34,929 nt of DNA from an uncultured Bacteroidia bacterium (lineage in GTDB: Bacteria; Bacteroidota; Bacteroidia; Bacteroidales; UBA932): assembly GCA_902766255.1 (NCBI GenBank), contig CACXCS010000058.1, positions 1 through 34,929 on the forward strand, read 5' to 3'. Below are positions 7,352 to 14,581 of this stretch, one piece after another. The position numbers and the translations under genes are program-made. Each line of letters opens with the position of its first letter. The first letter of the stretch is position 1. The notes below the pieces were generated by a model. It was not told the origin of the DNA. It ran no database searches and saw only the letters and a list, made by a program, of their open reading frames with translations.

Positions 7352-8968
7352 ATGCTCCGCAGCCTTCACATACGTAACTACATCCTCATAGACTCTCTGG
7401 ATATCACTTTTCCAGAGGGCCTTGTGATAATTACCGGGCAGACCGGCGCCGGAAAGTCAATACTTCTGGGCGCCCTGGGCCTGCTTGCCGGTAGCAAAGG
7501 GGATGCGTCCCTGATTAGCCAGGGAGCCGAGAGTTGCGTTGTCGAGGGCGAATTCGACACACCTGAAGGATTGCGTATCATCCGCCGTGTGCTGTATACC
7601 TCGGGCCGGTCACGAAGTTTCATCGACGACTGCCCCGCTCAGTTGCAGGAATTGTCAGATCTGAGTTCTACCCTTTTCGACATTCACTCCCAGCACCGTA
7701 GCCTGCTGCTTACGGATAAACAGTTCCAACTGTCACTGCTTGACCACTTTGCAGGCATTTCCAAGGATGTTGAGGAATGCCGCCGGCTCTGGCGCAGCAT
7801 TAACGAGTACCGCCGGAACCTGGAGGAGGCATCGGGGCTGTTGAATCGCAGCTCAGCCGAGCGTGACTACAACGAAGCCCAGTTCAAGGAGCTGGAAGCA
7901 GCCGGCCTTCGCGAGGGCGAACTTCAGGAACTCGAGGAGGAACAGCAGGCGCTTGCCAACGCCGAGGAAATCCGCGAAAGGCTCAGTGCCGCAACTGCCA
8001 GTTTCTCTCCTCCGGAGGGTATGGGCATGGGCGAGTCGCTCAAAGAGGCGCGCCGCTCCCTGGAACATGCCGGACGTTATTTGCCAGGACTGCAGGAACT
8101 ATGCGGGCGCATCGACTCGGCCCGCATAGAGTTGGAAGATATTTTTGCCGAGATCGAAGACATTGCCGAACGCACTGATGTATCCGGTCAGCGGCTTGAA
8201 CAGGTAGAAGAAAGGCTGTCGCTGCTTTACCGCCTTATGCGCAAACACGGGTGCGACAGCATCGAAGACCTGCAGCAGGTCCGTGACCGCTACTCCCGCG
8301 ACATTTCCGGCACGGAAGATCTTGAAGAACGCTGCAGCAGTTTAAGGAATCAACTCCGGCAGCTGGAAGCGGCACACAAGGGTATCTGCGACAAATTGCA
8401 TTCTTCGCGAAGCAAAGCCGCAGCGGCATTTGCATCGGAGGTTACAAAGCATCTTCACTTCCTTGAACTGGAGAGAGCCAGCTTCTCGGTGGAGCTTTTG
8501 CCCTCCGGAGCAGGGTCTTCGGGTGCCGATTCCGTAAGCTTCCTCTTTGCCGCCGACGGCAACCGGGGGGTCGAGGTCGCCAAGTGCGCATCCGGAGGCG
8601 AAATGTCCCGCATCATGCTGAGTCTCAAGGCAATGATGGCAAAGTTCGAAGGCATGCCCACCCTCATCTTTGACGAGATTGACAGCGGCGTATCGGGCAG
8701 TGTGGCCGACAAGATGGGCCAGATGATATGCGACATGGGACGTACCATGCAGGTGTTCTCCATAACCCATCTTCCGCAGGTAGCCGCCAAGGGCAGCGCC
8801 CATTTCGTGGTGAGCAAGCAGTTCGACCCCGAATCATCCCGCACCCGTACTCTCGTTCGTCTTGCAGCGGGCGAAGACAGGGTCCTCGAAATTGCACGCC
8901 TGCTGAGCGGCGCATCCGTAACTCCCGAGGCCATTGCCAACGCAAGGGCGCTTATGAGACAGAATTGA
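7352..8968 (+). CDS. recN: DNA repair protein RecN
   Basis: SMC-like ATPase that acts early in repair of double-strand breaks. The 538-residue protein has the Walker A motif GQTGAGKS at residues 29-36, two long coiled-coil arms through the centre (Glu/Leu/Arg-rich, roughly residues 150-370), the ABC signature ASGGEMSRIMLSLKAMMA, Walker B TLIFDEIDSGVSG and the H-loop SITHLPQVAA. Length is close to the family norm. The small Fur-family gene starts 5 bp after the stop. Confidence 0.96.
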   Translation: MLRSLHIRNYILIDSLDITFPEGLVIITGQTGAGKSILLGALGLLAGSKGDASLISQGAESCVVEGEFDTPEGLRIIRRVLYTSGRSRSFIDDCPAQLQELSDLSSTLFDIHSQHRSLLLTDKQFQLSLLDHFAGISKDVEECRRLWRSINEYRRNLEEASGLLNRSSAERDYNEAQFKELEAAGLREGELQELEEEQQALANAEEIRERLSAATASFSPPEGMGMGESLKEARRSLEHAGRYLPGLQELCGRIDSARIELEDIFAEIEDIAERTDVSGQRLEQVEERLSLLYRLMRKHGCDSIEDLQQVRDRYSRDISGTEDLEERCSSLRNQLRQLEAAHKGICDKLHSSRSKAAAAFASEVTKHLHFLELERASFSVELLPSGAGSSGADSVSFLFAADGNRGVEVAKCASGGEMSRIMLSLKAMMAKFEGMPTLIFDEIDSGVSGSVADKMGQMICDMGRTMQVFSITHLPQVAAKGSAHFVVSKQFDPESSRTRTLVRLAAGEDRVLEIARLLSGASVTPEAIANARALMRQN

Positions 8969-8973
8969 ACGCC

Positions 8974-9423
8974 ATGCCACGTATCGCCAGCAAGAAGATC
9001 AAGGACGAGGAGAGTTTCCTCCGCCAGCTGAGGGTGCACGGCATGAAGGTCACCCCGCAACGGCTTGCCGTACACCGCGCCATGATGGAGCTGGTGCATG
9101 CCAGTGCCGACATGGTCAAGCAAAGAATCGGCGACTCATGCAGGATAAGTACTGTAAGCGTATACGGCATACTCTCCGAACTTGCCGACAAAGGCATCTA
9201 TTCCAGACGCATGAGCGCAACCAGCAAGATGTTCTTCGACATCGACCCCCGCAGGCACGTGCACTTGTACGACTCACGCAACAACGAGTTCCTCGATGTA
9301 AACGACGACACCCTTCTGCCCCTTGTGGAATCCGGCCTCAGAGGCAAGCGGTTCAGGGGGTACAAGATGGACGGTATAGATATTCAGATAATTTGTCATC
9401 CTACAAGAAAGAAAGTATTATGA
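8974..9423 (+). CDS. Fur-family transcriptional regulator lacking CxxC motifs
   Basis: A 149-residue metalloregulator-like protein. The winged-helix part includes GMKVTPQRLAVHRAMMEL (residues 23-40) and the recognition helix ISTVSVYGILSELADKGI, as in Fur/PerR. The dimerisation part keeps the regulatory-site segment FDIDPRRHVHLYD, with Asp89/Asp91 and His95/His97, but at the place where Fur and PerR have the first structural-zinc CxxC there is DSRN, and the second CxxC is also missing; only Cys56 and Cys141 remain. This resembles Irr-type or other zinc-free Fur members. The start at 8974 is chosen over a longer reading inside recN. It overlaps the next lipoprotein gene by 4 bp. The effector metal cannot be told from the sequence. 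Confidence 0.85.
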   Translation: MPRIASKKIKDEESFLRQLRVHGMKVTPQRLAVHRAMMELVHASADMVKQRIGDSCRISTVSVYGILSELADKGIYSRRMSATSKMFFDIDPRRHVHLYDSRNNEFLDVNDDTLLPLVESGLRGKRFRGYKMDGIDIQIICHPTRKKVL

Positions 9424-10064
9424 AATACAGGGCTTTAATCTTTGCGCTTGCGGCAGTAATGGCGTGCTCGTGCAATTTTAATAATTCCGATCCTATATTG
9501 TACAGGGCCTCCATGATGGGCTTCCTTCAGGAAGACGGTTCCCTGAAAGGCGACGACGGGCGCACTTATGTGTTCACCAACCTGGAGTCAGGAGTTTCTT
9601 GGAAGGGCGCCGAGCGCCTGATGGCAATCTTCGATGTCACTGCGGAACTTGTCGCCGGAGAACGCTACTCGGCGAGAATCCTCGCCTACGACTTCCCTCT
9701 TTACAAGCCCGTATCCTTTGCCGAAACCCCTGAAGCGGCTGATGCCCTGGGCAACGACCCTGTTTACTACGAGGACGGTTGGTATTCGGGCGGCTGCCTG
9801 AACATGATAAACACCTTCCTGCATGGCAATCCCGATATTACTCATACAGTCAGCCTTCTGGTTGAAAGTCTGCCTACATCTTCTGACACTTTGGCGGTGA
9901 GTCTAAAGCATGATGCCAAAGGAGATTCAGGCGAGTCGGCATTTACTTTCTACTCTTCTTTCCCCATCAGCGAGTATCTGCCCGAAGGCAAATCGACGGT
10001 TTTGACAATAAAATGGCTCTGGGACGATGAAGTCCACACTGTTTCCAAGACAATAAAAAAGTGA
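9420..10064 (+). CDS. NigD-like lipoprotein
   Basis: A 214-residue exported protein of uncertain function. The signal MKYRALIFALAAVMACSC offers two lipobox cysteines (residues 16 and 18). Mature sequence begins with short polar residues, then a beta-rich region with LQEDGSLKGDDGRTYVF and YEDGWYSGGCLNMINTFL, and a C-terminal beta-sandwich-like part, consistent with the two-domain NigD family of Bacteroidota lipoproteins. I recognise the pattern rather than a diagnostic motif, so the family is moderate-confidence. It is translationally coupled to the Fur-like gene and ends 1 bp before the MFS transporter. Confidence 0.6.
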   Translation: MKYRALIFALAAVMACSCNFNNSDPILYRASMMGFLQEDGSLKGDDGRTYVFTNLESGVSWKGAERLMAIFDVTAELVAGERYSARILAYDFPLYKPVSFAETPEAADALGNDPVYYEDGWYSGGCLNMINTFLHGNPDITHTVSLLVESLPTSSDTLAVSLKHDAKGDSGESAFTFYSSFPISEYLPEGKSTVLTIKWLWDDEVHTVSKTIKK

Positions 10065-10065
10065 C

Positions 10066-11484
10066 ATGGACAAGGCAATAGTCAAAAAGTACAACTACTG
10101 GCAATGGCGCACGCTTATCATCCTGATGATAGGTTACGCCCTGTTCTATTTTGTAAGGAAGAATTTCAGCATCGCGATGCCGGCCCTTGAGGCCGAACTG
10201 GGGCTGAGCAAGACGCAACTCGGTATATTCCTGACACTTAACGGCGTTATCTACGGCGTGTCACGCTTTATCAACGGAATGCTCGCCGACCGCTTCAGCC
10301 GCAAGCGCATGATGGCCCTCGGCCTGCTGCTCTCGGCCGTCGTCAACATTGCAATAGGATTCATTCCCGCTGTGAACAGTTTCTTCAATGTGCTTGACGC
10401 ATCCGGCAAAGCTACCATAGGTTTCGTGTACATCCTTGGCTCGCTATGGCTCATAAACGGATATCTGCAGGGTATGGGCTATCCCCCCTGCTCCAGTCTT
10501 ATGGCTCATTGGATCAGACCATCGGAACTGGCCACCAAGCAGTCCATCTGGAACGCCTCGCACTCTATTGGAGCTGGCCTGCTGGCCCTTATGATAGGCG
10601 GCATCCTTGGTGCTTTCGGCAACTCTGCATGGCAGTGGTGCTTCTGGGCGCCCGCCGTACTGGCCATTTTCGGCGCTGCCATGATATTCTTCGGGCTAAA
10701 GGACACTCCGGCCTCGGTAGGCCTGCCGAATCCTGAGGATATGGACCAGCATAAGAAGGAAGAAGCCCCCGCCCAGCAGGAGGATCCGGAGTTTACCAGG
10801 CTGGCTTACAAGAAGTTCGTCAGCAAGATGGCTTTCGGCAATCCTATAATATGGATTATCGCCATCGCCGACTTTTTTGTATATGTTATACGTTTCACCA
10901 TCCTTGACTGGGGTTCTACCATCCTCGTGCAGGACAAGGGCCTGGACATAACCCTGGCTGCATCTATCGTGGGCGCCTGCGAGATAGTGGGCGGAATCAT
11001 AGGCATGCTTGTAGCCGGCTGGGCAACCGACAAGTTCTTTAAGAGCAAGGCGCAGTGTACCAGTGCGATATGTACTATCCTGGCGGTAGTCTGCCTGTTC
11101 GTGTTCTGGCAGGTCAAGGATACTCCATGGTTGTTCATCACCATGCTCATACTGTCCGCATTCTTTATTTACGGGCCCCAGGCGCTTCTCGGCATAGCCG
11201 CGTCCAATCAGGCTACAAAGCGTGCGGCTGCTACGGCAAACGGCATCGTCGGCATAGTCTGCTATCTCAGCCCCATAGTTTCAGGTGCCGTGTTCGGCGC
11301 ATTGGCCGACATGCCCGACGGCTGGAACTACGTGTATATCGCTGCCATAGCCATGGGTGTCGTGGGAGCCATCTTGCTCGCCGCTCTTTGGAACAAGCCC
11401 GCCGACGGTTATGCCAAGGCGGAGAAATTGCTGGAAGAGGTGCAGATGGAATACGAAGCCCGCAAGGCTTTGCCGGAAGGATAA
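10066..11484 (+). CDS. MFS organophosphate:phosphate antiporter (GlpT/UhpC-like)
   Basis: A 472-residue inner-membrane transporter of the organophosphate:inorganic phosphate antiporter branch of the MFS, likely exchanging a sugar phosphate or glycerol 3-phosphate for phosphate. About 12 hydrophobic segments are visible, split by a charged central loop (about residues 220-260, Asp/Glu/Lys/Gln-rich). YALFYFVRKNFSIAMPALE in the first helix, GMLADRFSRKRMM after the second, and ATKQSIWNASHSIGAGLLAL in the fifth are typical of GlpT, UhpT and UhpC. Substrate and transporter-versus-sensor role are unresolved; no two-component genes lie next to it, which favours transport. A new promoter follows directly. 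Confidence 0.85.
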   Translation: MDKAIVKKYNYWQWRTLIILMIGYALFYFVRKNFSIAMPALEAELGLSKTQLGIFLTLNGVIYGVSRFINGMLADRFSRKRMMALGLLLSAVVNIAIGFIPAVNSFFNVLDASGKATIGFVYILGSLWLINGYLQGMGYPPCSSLMAHWIRPSELATKQSIWNASHSIGAGLLALMIGGILGAFGNSAWQWCFWAPAVLAIFGAAMIFFGLKDTPASVGLPNPEDMDQHKKEEAPAQQEDPEFTRLAYKKFVSKMAFGNPIIWIIAIADFFVYVIRFTILDWGSTILVQDKGLDITLAASIVGACEIVGGIIGMLVAGWATDKFFKSKAQCTSAICTILAVVCLFVFWQVKDTPWLFITMLILSAFFIYGPQALLGIAASNQATKRAAATANGIVGIVCYLSPIVSGAVFGALADMPDGWNYVYIAAIAMGVVGAILLAALWNKPADGYAKAEKLLEEVQMEYEARKALPEG

Positions 11485-11495
11485 TAAAATTTGAT

Positions 11496-11503
11496 TATCT
11501 TTG
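11496..11503 (+). promoter_or_regulatory. -7 promoter element for the LEA-SPOR-rpoN unit
   Basis: TATCTTTG matches TAnnTTTG, with TTTG at 11469-11472 as a -33 candidate at 23 bp spacing (slightly long). The final G is 5 bp before the ATG at 11508, so the transcript should be nearly leaderless. Confidence 0.5.
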
Positions 11504-11507
11504 TACG

Positions 11508-11984
11508 ATGAACAAAAGAACCGCCATATTATGTGCACTGCTGGCGTGCGTGATGCCGGTACTTGTGTCCTGCGGCACCAAGTCGCTGAAAGACATCAAG
11601 ATGACATCATGTGACGTCACGTCTTTCTCACCTAAAGGGCTCACGTCCTTCGACGCCTCCGTCGACCTGGGGGTAGACAACCCGTCAGTGCAATTCTCTT
11701 TGTCAAAGATGTATGCGGTGGTAAAAATGAACGGTTCGCCCTGCATTCACCTGACTGCAGACGATATCACCATAGCTCCCCGCACCGAGCAGGTATATCC
11801 CCTGCTGCTTCACGGCACCATGGACGGAGGTTTCAATCCTTTCTCGCTCCTGGGCCTGCTGGAAGGCTCCGGTCTGGAACAGATGACCATAGACGTCAAG
11901 TACCATGGAGCCCTCAGGAGCGGCTTGGGCAAGGATTTTGAATATAAAGACATACCGCTCAAAGATTTGATTGACCGCTTATGA
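11508..11984 (+). CDS. LEA type 2 (LEA14-like) lipoprotein
   Basis: A 158-residue putative lipoprotein. The signal runs from MNKRTAILCALLA to a lipobox near LVSC (Cys22). The mature part resembles the LEA14/WHy beta-sandwich: SFSPKGLTSFDASVDLGVDNPS is the usual first strand pair ending in an N-P turn, then alternating strands up to IDVKYHGALRSGLGKDFEY. Function of bacterial LEA2 lipoproteins is largely unknown; an outer-membrane or periplasmic stress role is often assumed. The start at 11508 is fixed by the signal peptide and the promoter immediately upstream. Its stop overlaps the SPOR gene start by 4 bp. Confidence 0.7.
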   Translation: MNKRTAILCALLACVMPVLVSCGTKSLKDIKMTSCDVTSFSPKGLTSFDASVDLGVDNPSVQFSLSKMYAVVKMNGSPCIHLTADDITIAPRTEQVYPLLLHGTMDGGFNPFSLLGLLEGSGLEQMTIDVKYHGALRSGLGKDFEYKDIPLKDLIDRL

Positions 11985-12415
11985 AAAAGATACTGACACT
12001 GCTACTGCCTCTGTTCCTCAGCCTGGGGCTGGGAGCCCAGCAGGTCAAGGACAGCACTGCCGTCTACGACGTCTTCGACAAACTGTCGGAGAATCTTACG
12101 GTGAACCAGAGTCCCCAGATCAAAGCCGCCCTTGCGGCGCACATCGACAGGAACGCCCGCCGCGCCGCCTCCGGGCTGGCAGACCAGACCTTCCGTATCC
12201 GCATCTTCTTCGACAGCGGCCAGAGCGCCAGGGCCGCATCCGAGGCTGCCGCATCGAGATTCCGCAGCCTCCACCCGGGAGTTCCCGTAACCCGCTCTTT
12301 TTCAGATCCGTTCTTCAAAGTAACCGTGGGCAACTACGCCACCAAGGCCGATGCGGCCAACGCCCTTAAAGGCATACAGCAGGAGTTTCCCACAGCTTTC
12401 ATAGTCAGGAACTAA
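11981..12415 (+). CDS. SPOR domain-containing protein
   Basis: A 144-residue exported protein. After a signal peptide ending near LGLGAQ (residue 20) comes a helical linker, then a C-terminal SPOR domain (about residues 70-143): FRIRIFFDSGQSARAASEAA, a variable middle, and FFKVTVGNYATKADAANALK. SPOR domains bind glycan strands stripped of stem peptides and so localise to division septa, which suits the location near the division cluster. The start overlaps the LEA-type gene (ATGA) and its stop overlaps the rpoN start by one base (TAATG), so all three genes are probably coupled. Confidence 0.85.
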   Translation: MKKILTLLLPLFLSLGLGAQQVKDSTAVYDVFDKLSENLTVNQSPQIKAALAAHIDRNARRAASGLADQTFRIRIFFDSGQSARAASEAAASRFRSLHPGVPVTRSFSDPFFKVTVGNYATKADAANALKGIQQEFPTAFIVRN

Positions 12416-13818
12416 TGCTCAAGACAGGACTTGAACTCAAGCAGCAGCAGAAGCTTTCCCCTCTGCAGATTCAGACCATCAAGCTCATCCAGATGCCTAT
12501 CCAGGAGCTTGAGCAGAAGGTGCGTGCAGAGCTGGAAAGCAATCCTGTGCTTGATGATGAGCCCGACCCCGAAAATCCTTCCGAGACCAAGGATGTCTCG
12601 ATCGACGCCATCAAGGAAGACGGGGACATTCCGGCTTACCGCCTGAAAGTCAACAACTGGGGCAAAGACCCGCGTCCCGAATACAACACTTTCTCGGTGC
12701 AGGAGGGCTTCACACAGAGCCTTCAGCGCCAGCTTGGCTTCCGCAATCTTACTCCCCGCCAGCAAGAAATCGGCACTTTCATCATAGGAAGCCTCGACGA
12801 CGACGGTTACCTCCGCCGCGATATCGAAACTTTAGTTGATGATCTGGCCTTCCGCGCCAACCTGGAGGTATCGGAAGATGAAGTCGAGCAGATGCTCAAG
12901 GTTATCCAGGAGTTCGAGCCCGTGGGAGTTGGTGCACGCGACTTGCAAGAGTGCCTGCTCATACAGCTCCGCTCCCTCAAGCCCTCTCCCGAGGTCAAAA
13001 ACGCAATACGCATCGTTGACGAATGCTTCCAGGACTTCTCCAACAAGCATTTTCAAAAAATATGCTCCAAACTGGACATCACCCAGGAGGAGCTCAAGGC
13101 GGCTTTCGGAAAGATAGTCAAGCTGAATCCTTCACCCGGAGGACAGGTCGATGACACCTACATCGATCAGTCCCAGCAGATTATTCCCGACTTCATCCTC
13201 GAAGAGCACGACGGCGTGCTGGATTTCACCATGCCCCGTTTCAACGTGCCCGAGATCCGCGTCAACAAGAAATACGCCGACCTGCTGCTGGATGCAAAGG
13301 GCTCATCTGAACGTGCCCAGAAGGAAGCGGCCACGTTTGTCAAACAGAAACTGGACTCTGCCAAGTGGTTTGTCGAGGCGCTTAAACAGCGCCAGAACAC
13401 CCTCAGCAAGACTATGCGCGCCATTCTTGATTATCAGCACGATTTCTTCCTGGACGGGGACGAGAGCAATCTGCGTCCCATGGTTCTCAAGGATATTGCG
13501 GAAAAGACGGGATTTGATATTTCTACTATCAGCCGCGTGGTCAACAGCAAGTACATCGAAACTCATTTCGGTATTTTCCCCCTCAAGTATTTCTTCTCCG
13601 AGGGTATGGAAAACAGCGAGGGCGACGAGGTTTCTACGCGTGAGCTCAAAAAGGTGCTCCAGGAGTGCATCGACGCCGAAGACAAGCGCAAACCTCTGAC
13701 CGACGAGCAGCTGGTAGTCAAAATGTCCGAGCGCGGCTACAATGTGGCCCGCCGCACCATCGCCAAGTACCGCAGCCAGCTGGGCATTCCCCTCGCCCGC
13801 TGGCGCAAGGAAATCTAG
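12415..13818 (+). CDS. rpoN: RNA polymerase sigma-54 factor
   Basis: Alternative sigma factor that recognises -24/-12 promoters and needs an AAA+ activator. The 467-residue protein has the Gln/Leu-rich activator-interacting region at the N-terminus (LKQQQKLSPLQIQTIKLIQM, residues 7-26), an acidic region II, the core-binding region with PVGVGARDLQECLLIQL, a helix-turn-helix (DISTISRVVNSKYI) and, near the C-terminus, the RpoN box ARRTIAKYR. All regions are present and length is normal. No bacterial enhancer-binding protein is in this window. Downstream is a non-coding interval of about 300 bp before mraZ. Confidence 0.97.
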   Translation: MLKTGLELKQQQKLSPLQIQTIKLIQMPIQELEQKVRAELESNPVLDDEPDPENPSETKDVSIDAIKEDGDIPAYRLKVNNWGKDPRPEYNTFSVQEGFTQSLQRQLGFRNLTPRQQEIGTFIIGSLDDDGYLRRDIETLVDDLAFRANLEVSEDEVEQMLKVIQEFEPVGVGARDLQECLLIQLRSLKPSPEVKNAIRIVDECFQDFSNKHFQKICSKLDITQEELKAAFGKIVKLNPSPGGQVDDTYIDQSQQIIPDFILEEHDGVLDFTMPRFNVPEIRVNKKYADLLLDAKGSSERAQKEAATFVKQKLDSAKWFVEALKQRQNTLSKTMRAILDYQHDFFLDGDESNLRPMVLKDIAEKTGFDISTISRVVNSKYIETHFGIFPLKYFFSEGMENSEGDEVSTRELKKVLQECIDAEDKRKPLTDEQLVVKMSERGYNVARRTIAKYRSQLGIPLARWRKEI

Positions 13819-13852
13819 TTTCACTTATCCAAGCCTCCCTACCGGCATTCCG

Positions 13853-13984
13853 TCCAAACCGTAGGGGATATCCTTCGGAAAACGTCGCTACGCTACCCCT
13901 CCCGCTGCGCTGTGCTTGCGGGCCCCTCTCTTATGTCGCCGGGGGTGGCTACAGTTTTCCGAAGGATATCCCCTACGGCTTGGA
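13853..13984. repeat. Long imperfect palindrome (31-bp arms) between rpoN and mraZ
   Basis: The left arm 13853-13883 and right arm 13954-13984 are reverse complements over 31 bp with one mismatch, built around the core ATATCCTTCGGAAAAC and its complement. Weaker similarity extends about 10 bp outward on both sides. The 70-bp interior holds a smaller CCCGC/GCGGG hairpin (13901-13905 with 13918-13922) and partly complementary flanks. There is no T-run, so it is not a standard intrinsic terminator. It could be a REP/MITE-like dispersed repeat, an mRNA-end stabiliser or a bidirectional terminator. The reading frame running through it from rpoN codes nothing recognisable. Confidence 0.85.
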
Positions 13985-14040
13985 CTATGGCCATCGTTAA
14001 AGGAACATCGGGGAAATGCCCTAAAAAAGGCTTGTTAATA

Positions 14041-14080
14041 ACTTTGTGGAAAAAATTGTAACAAAATGTAACAAAGTGGA
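14041..14080 (+). promoter_or_regulatory. Four 10-bp direct repeats, candidate MraZ operator
   Basis: Four consecutive 10-bp units line up as ACTTTGTGGA, AAAAATTGTA, ACAAAATGTA and ACAAAGTGGA, consensus ACAAAnTGkA. Known MraZ operators are three or more short direct repeats spaced exactly 10 bp (AAAGTG-type in Mollicutes, TGGG-type in Proteobacteria). The array ends 10 bp before the -7 element of mraZ, so bound protein would cover the -33 region. Autoregulation by MraZ is therefore likely; this is inference from position, spacing and motif. Confidence 0.6.
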
Positions 14081-14090
14081 TAATTTTTAT

Positions 14091-14098
14091 TATCTTTG
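14091..14098 (+). promoter_or_regulatory. -7 promoter element of the division (dcw) cluster
   Basis: TATCTTTG matches TAnnTTTG in an AT-rich setting. The mraZ ATG is 22 bp beyond its last base, giving a leader of roughly 17 nt. The -33 region is occupied by the repeat array and has no clear TTTG at the usual distance. Confidence 0.6.
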
Positions 14099-14119
14099 CG
14101 ACTGCGTATAAGAATTATT

Positions 14120-14569
14120 ATGGTCACTTTTTACGGTAAATATCCAGCAAGGATAGACGACAAGGGGCGCCTGGTGCTCCCTGCCGCCGTCCGGAGGGAT
14201 ATGCCGGCGGGTGGCGATATGAGGTTTGTAATCAAAAAAAGCATCTATGACAACTGCCTGGAAATGTACACCTTCGACGAGTGGACCAGGCAGACTGACA
14301 AGATCAAAGAGAATCTGGACTTCTTCAACCCCGATCACGTAACTTTCTGGAGAGAATACATGCGTGACGTGGACATTGTGGAGCCCGATTCCAAACTGGG
14401 ACGTATCTCCATCTCGCGTGAACTTCTTGACGCAATAGGTATTACCAAGGAAGTGGTATTCTTCGGCGTTGGTTTCAAATTGGAAGTTTGGGCAAAGACG
14501 GCATTCGACGCGTCCCGCATCACGAACGACAGTTTCATCTCAATTGCCAGAAGCCTCTCCCGCAAATAG
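14120..14569 (+). CDS. mraZ: Transcriptional regulator MraZ
   Basis: A 149-residue DNA-binding protein with two SpoVT-AbrB (swapped-hairpin) domains that forms a ring and represses its own division cluster. Domain one has ARIDDKGRLVLPAAVRRDM (about residues 9-27), domain two EPDSKLGRISISRELLDAIG, each with the characteristic D-x-x-GR motif. The start MVTFYGKYPARID is chosen because it aligns with the family; eight extra in-frame codons upstream overlap the promoter leader. The candidate operator repeats sit upstream. rsmH follows after 12 bp. Confidence 0.94.
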   Translation: MVTFYGKYPARIDDKGRLVLPAAVRRDMPAGGDMRFVIKKSIYDNCLEMYTFDEWTRQTDKIKENLDFFNPDHVTFWREYMRDVDIVEPDSKLGRISISRELLDAIGITKEVVFFGVGFKLEVWAKTAFDASRITNDSFISIARSLSRK

Positions 14570-14581
14570 GAGCAGGAGGCA

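Larger units (their letters stand above)
13819..14119. other. Non-coding interval between rpoN and mraZ
   Basis: About 300 bp without a gene. In order it holds the palindromic element (13853-13984), a nondescript stretch to about 14035 with only a weak GCC/GGC dyad, a run of four 10-bp repeats (14041-14080) and the mraZ promoter (14091-14098). Base composition shifts from GC-rich in the palindrome to strongly AT-rich after 14030. Confidence 0.85.

Noticed and set aside
8728-8973. A longer N-terminus for the Fur-like protein extending into recN
   Set aside because: It would overlap recN by over 200 bp, has no Fur homology, and an ATG 5 bp after the recN stop starts the normal fold.
9360-9423. 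Possible separate promoter for the NigD-like lipoprotein
   Set aside because: No TAnnTTTG element was found in the end of the Fur-like gene; the 4-bp overlap suggests coupled translation instead.
13665-14000. An open frame running from inside rpoN through the palindrome
   Set aside because: It overlaps rpoN in another frame, and the part beyond simply translates the inverted repeat; no known domain, no start signal.
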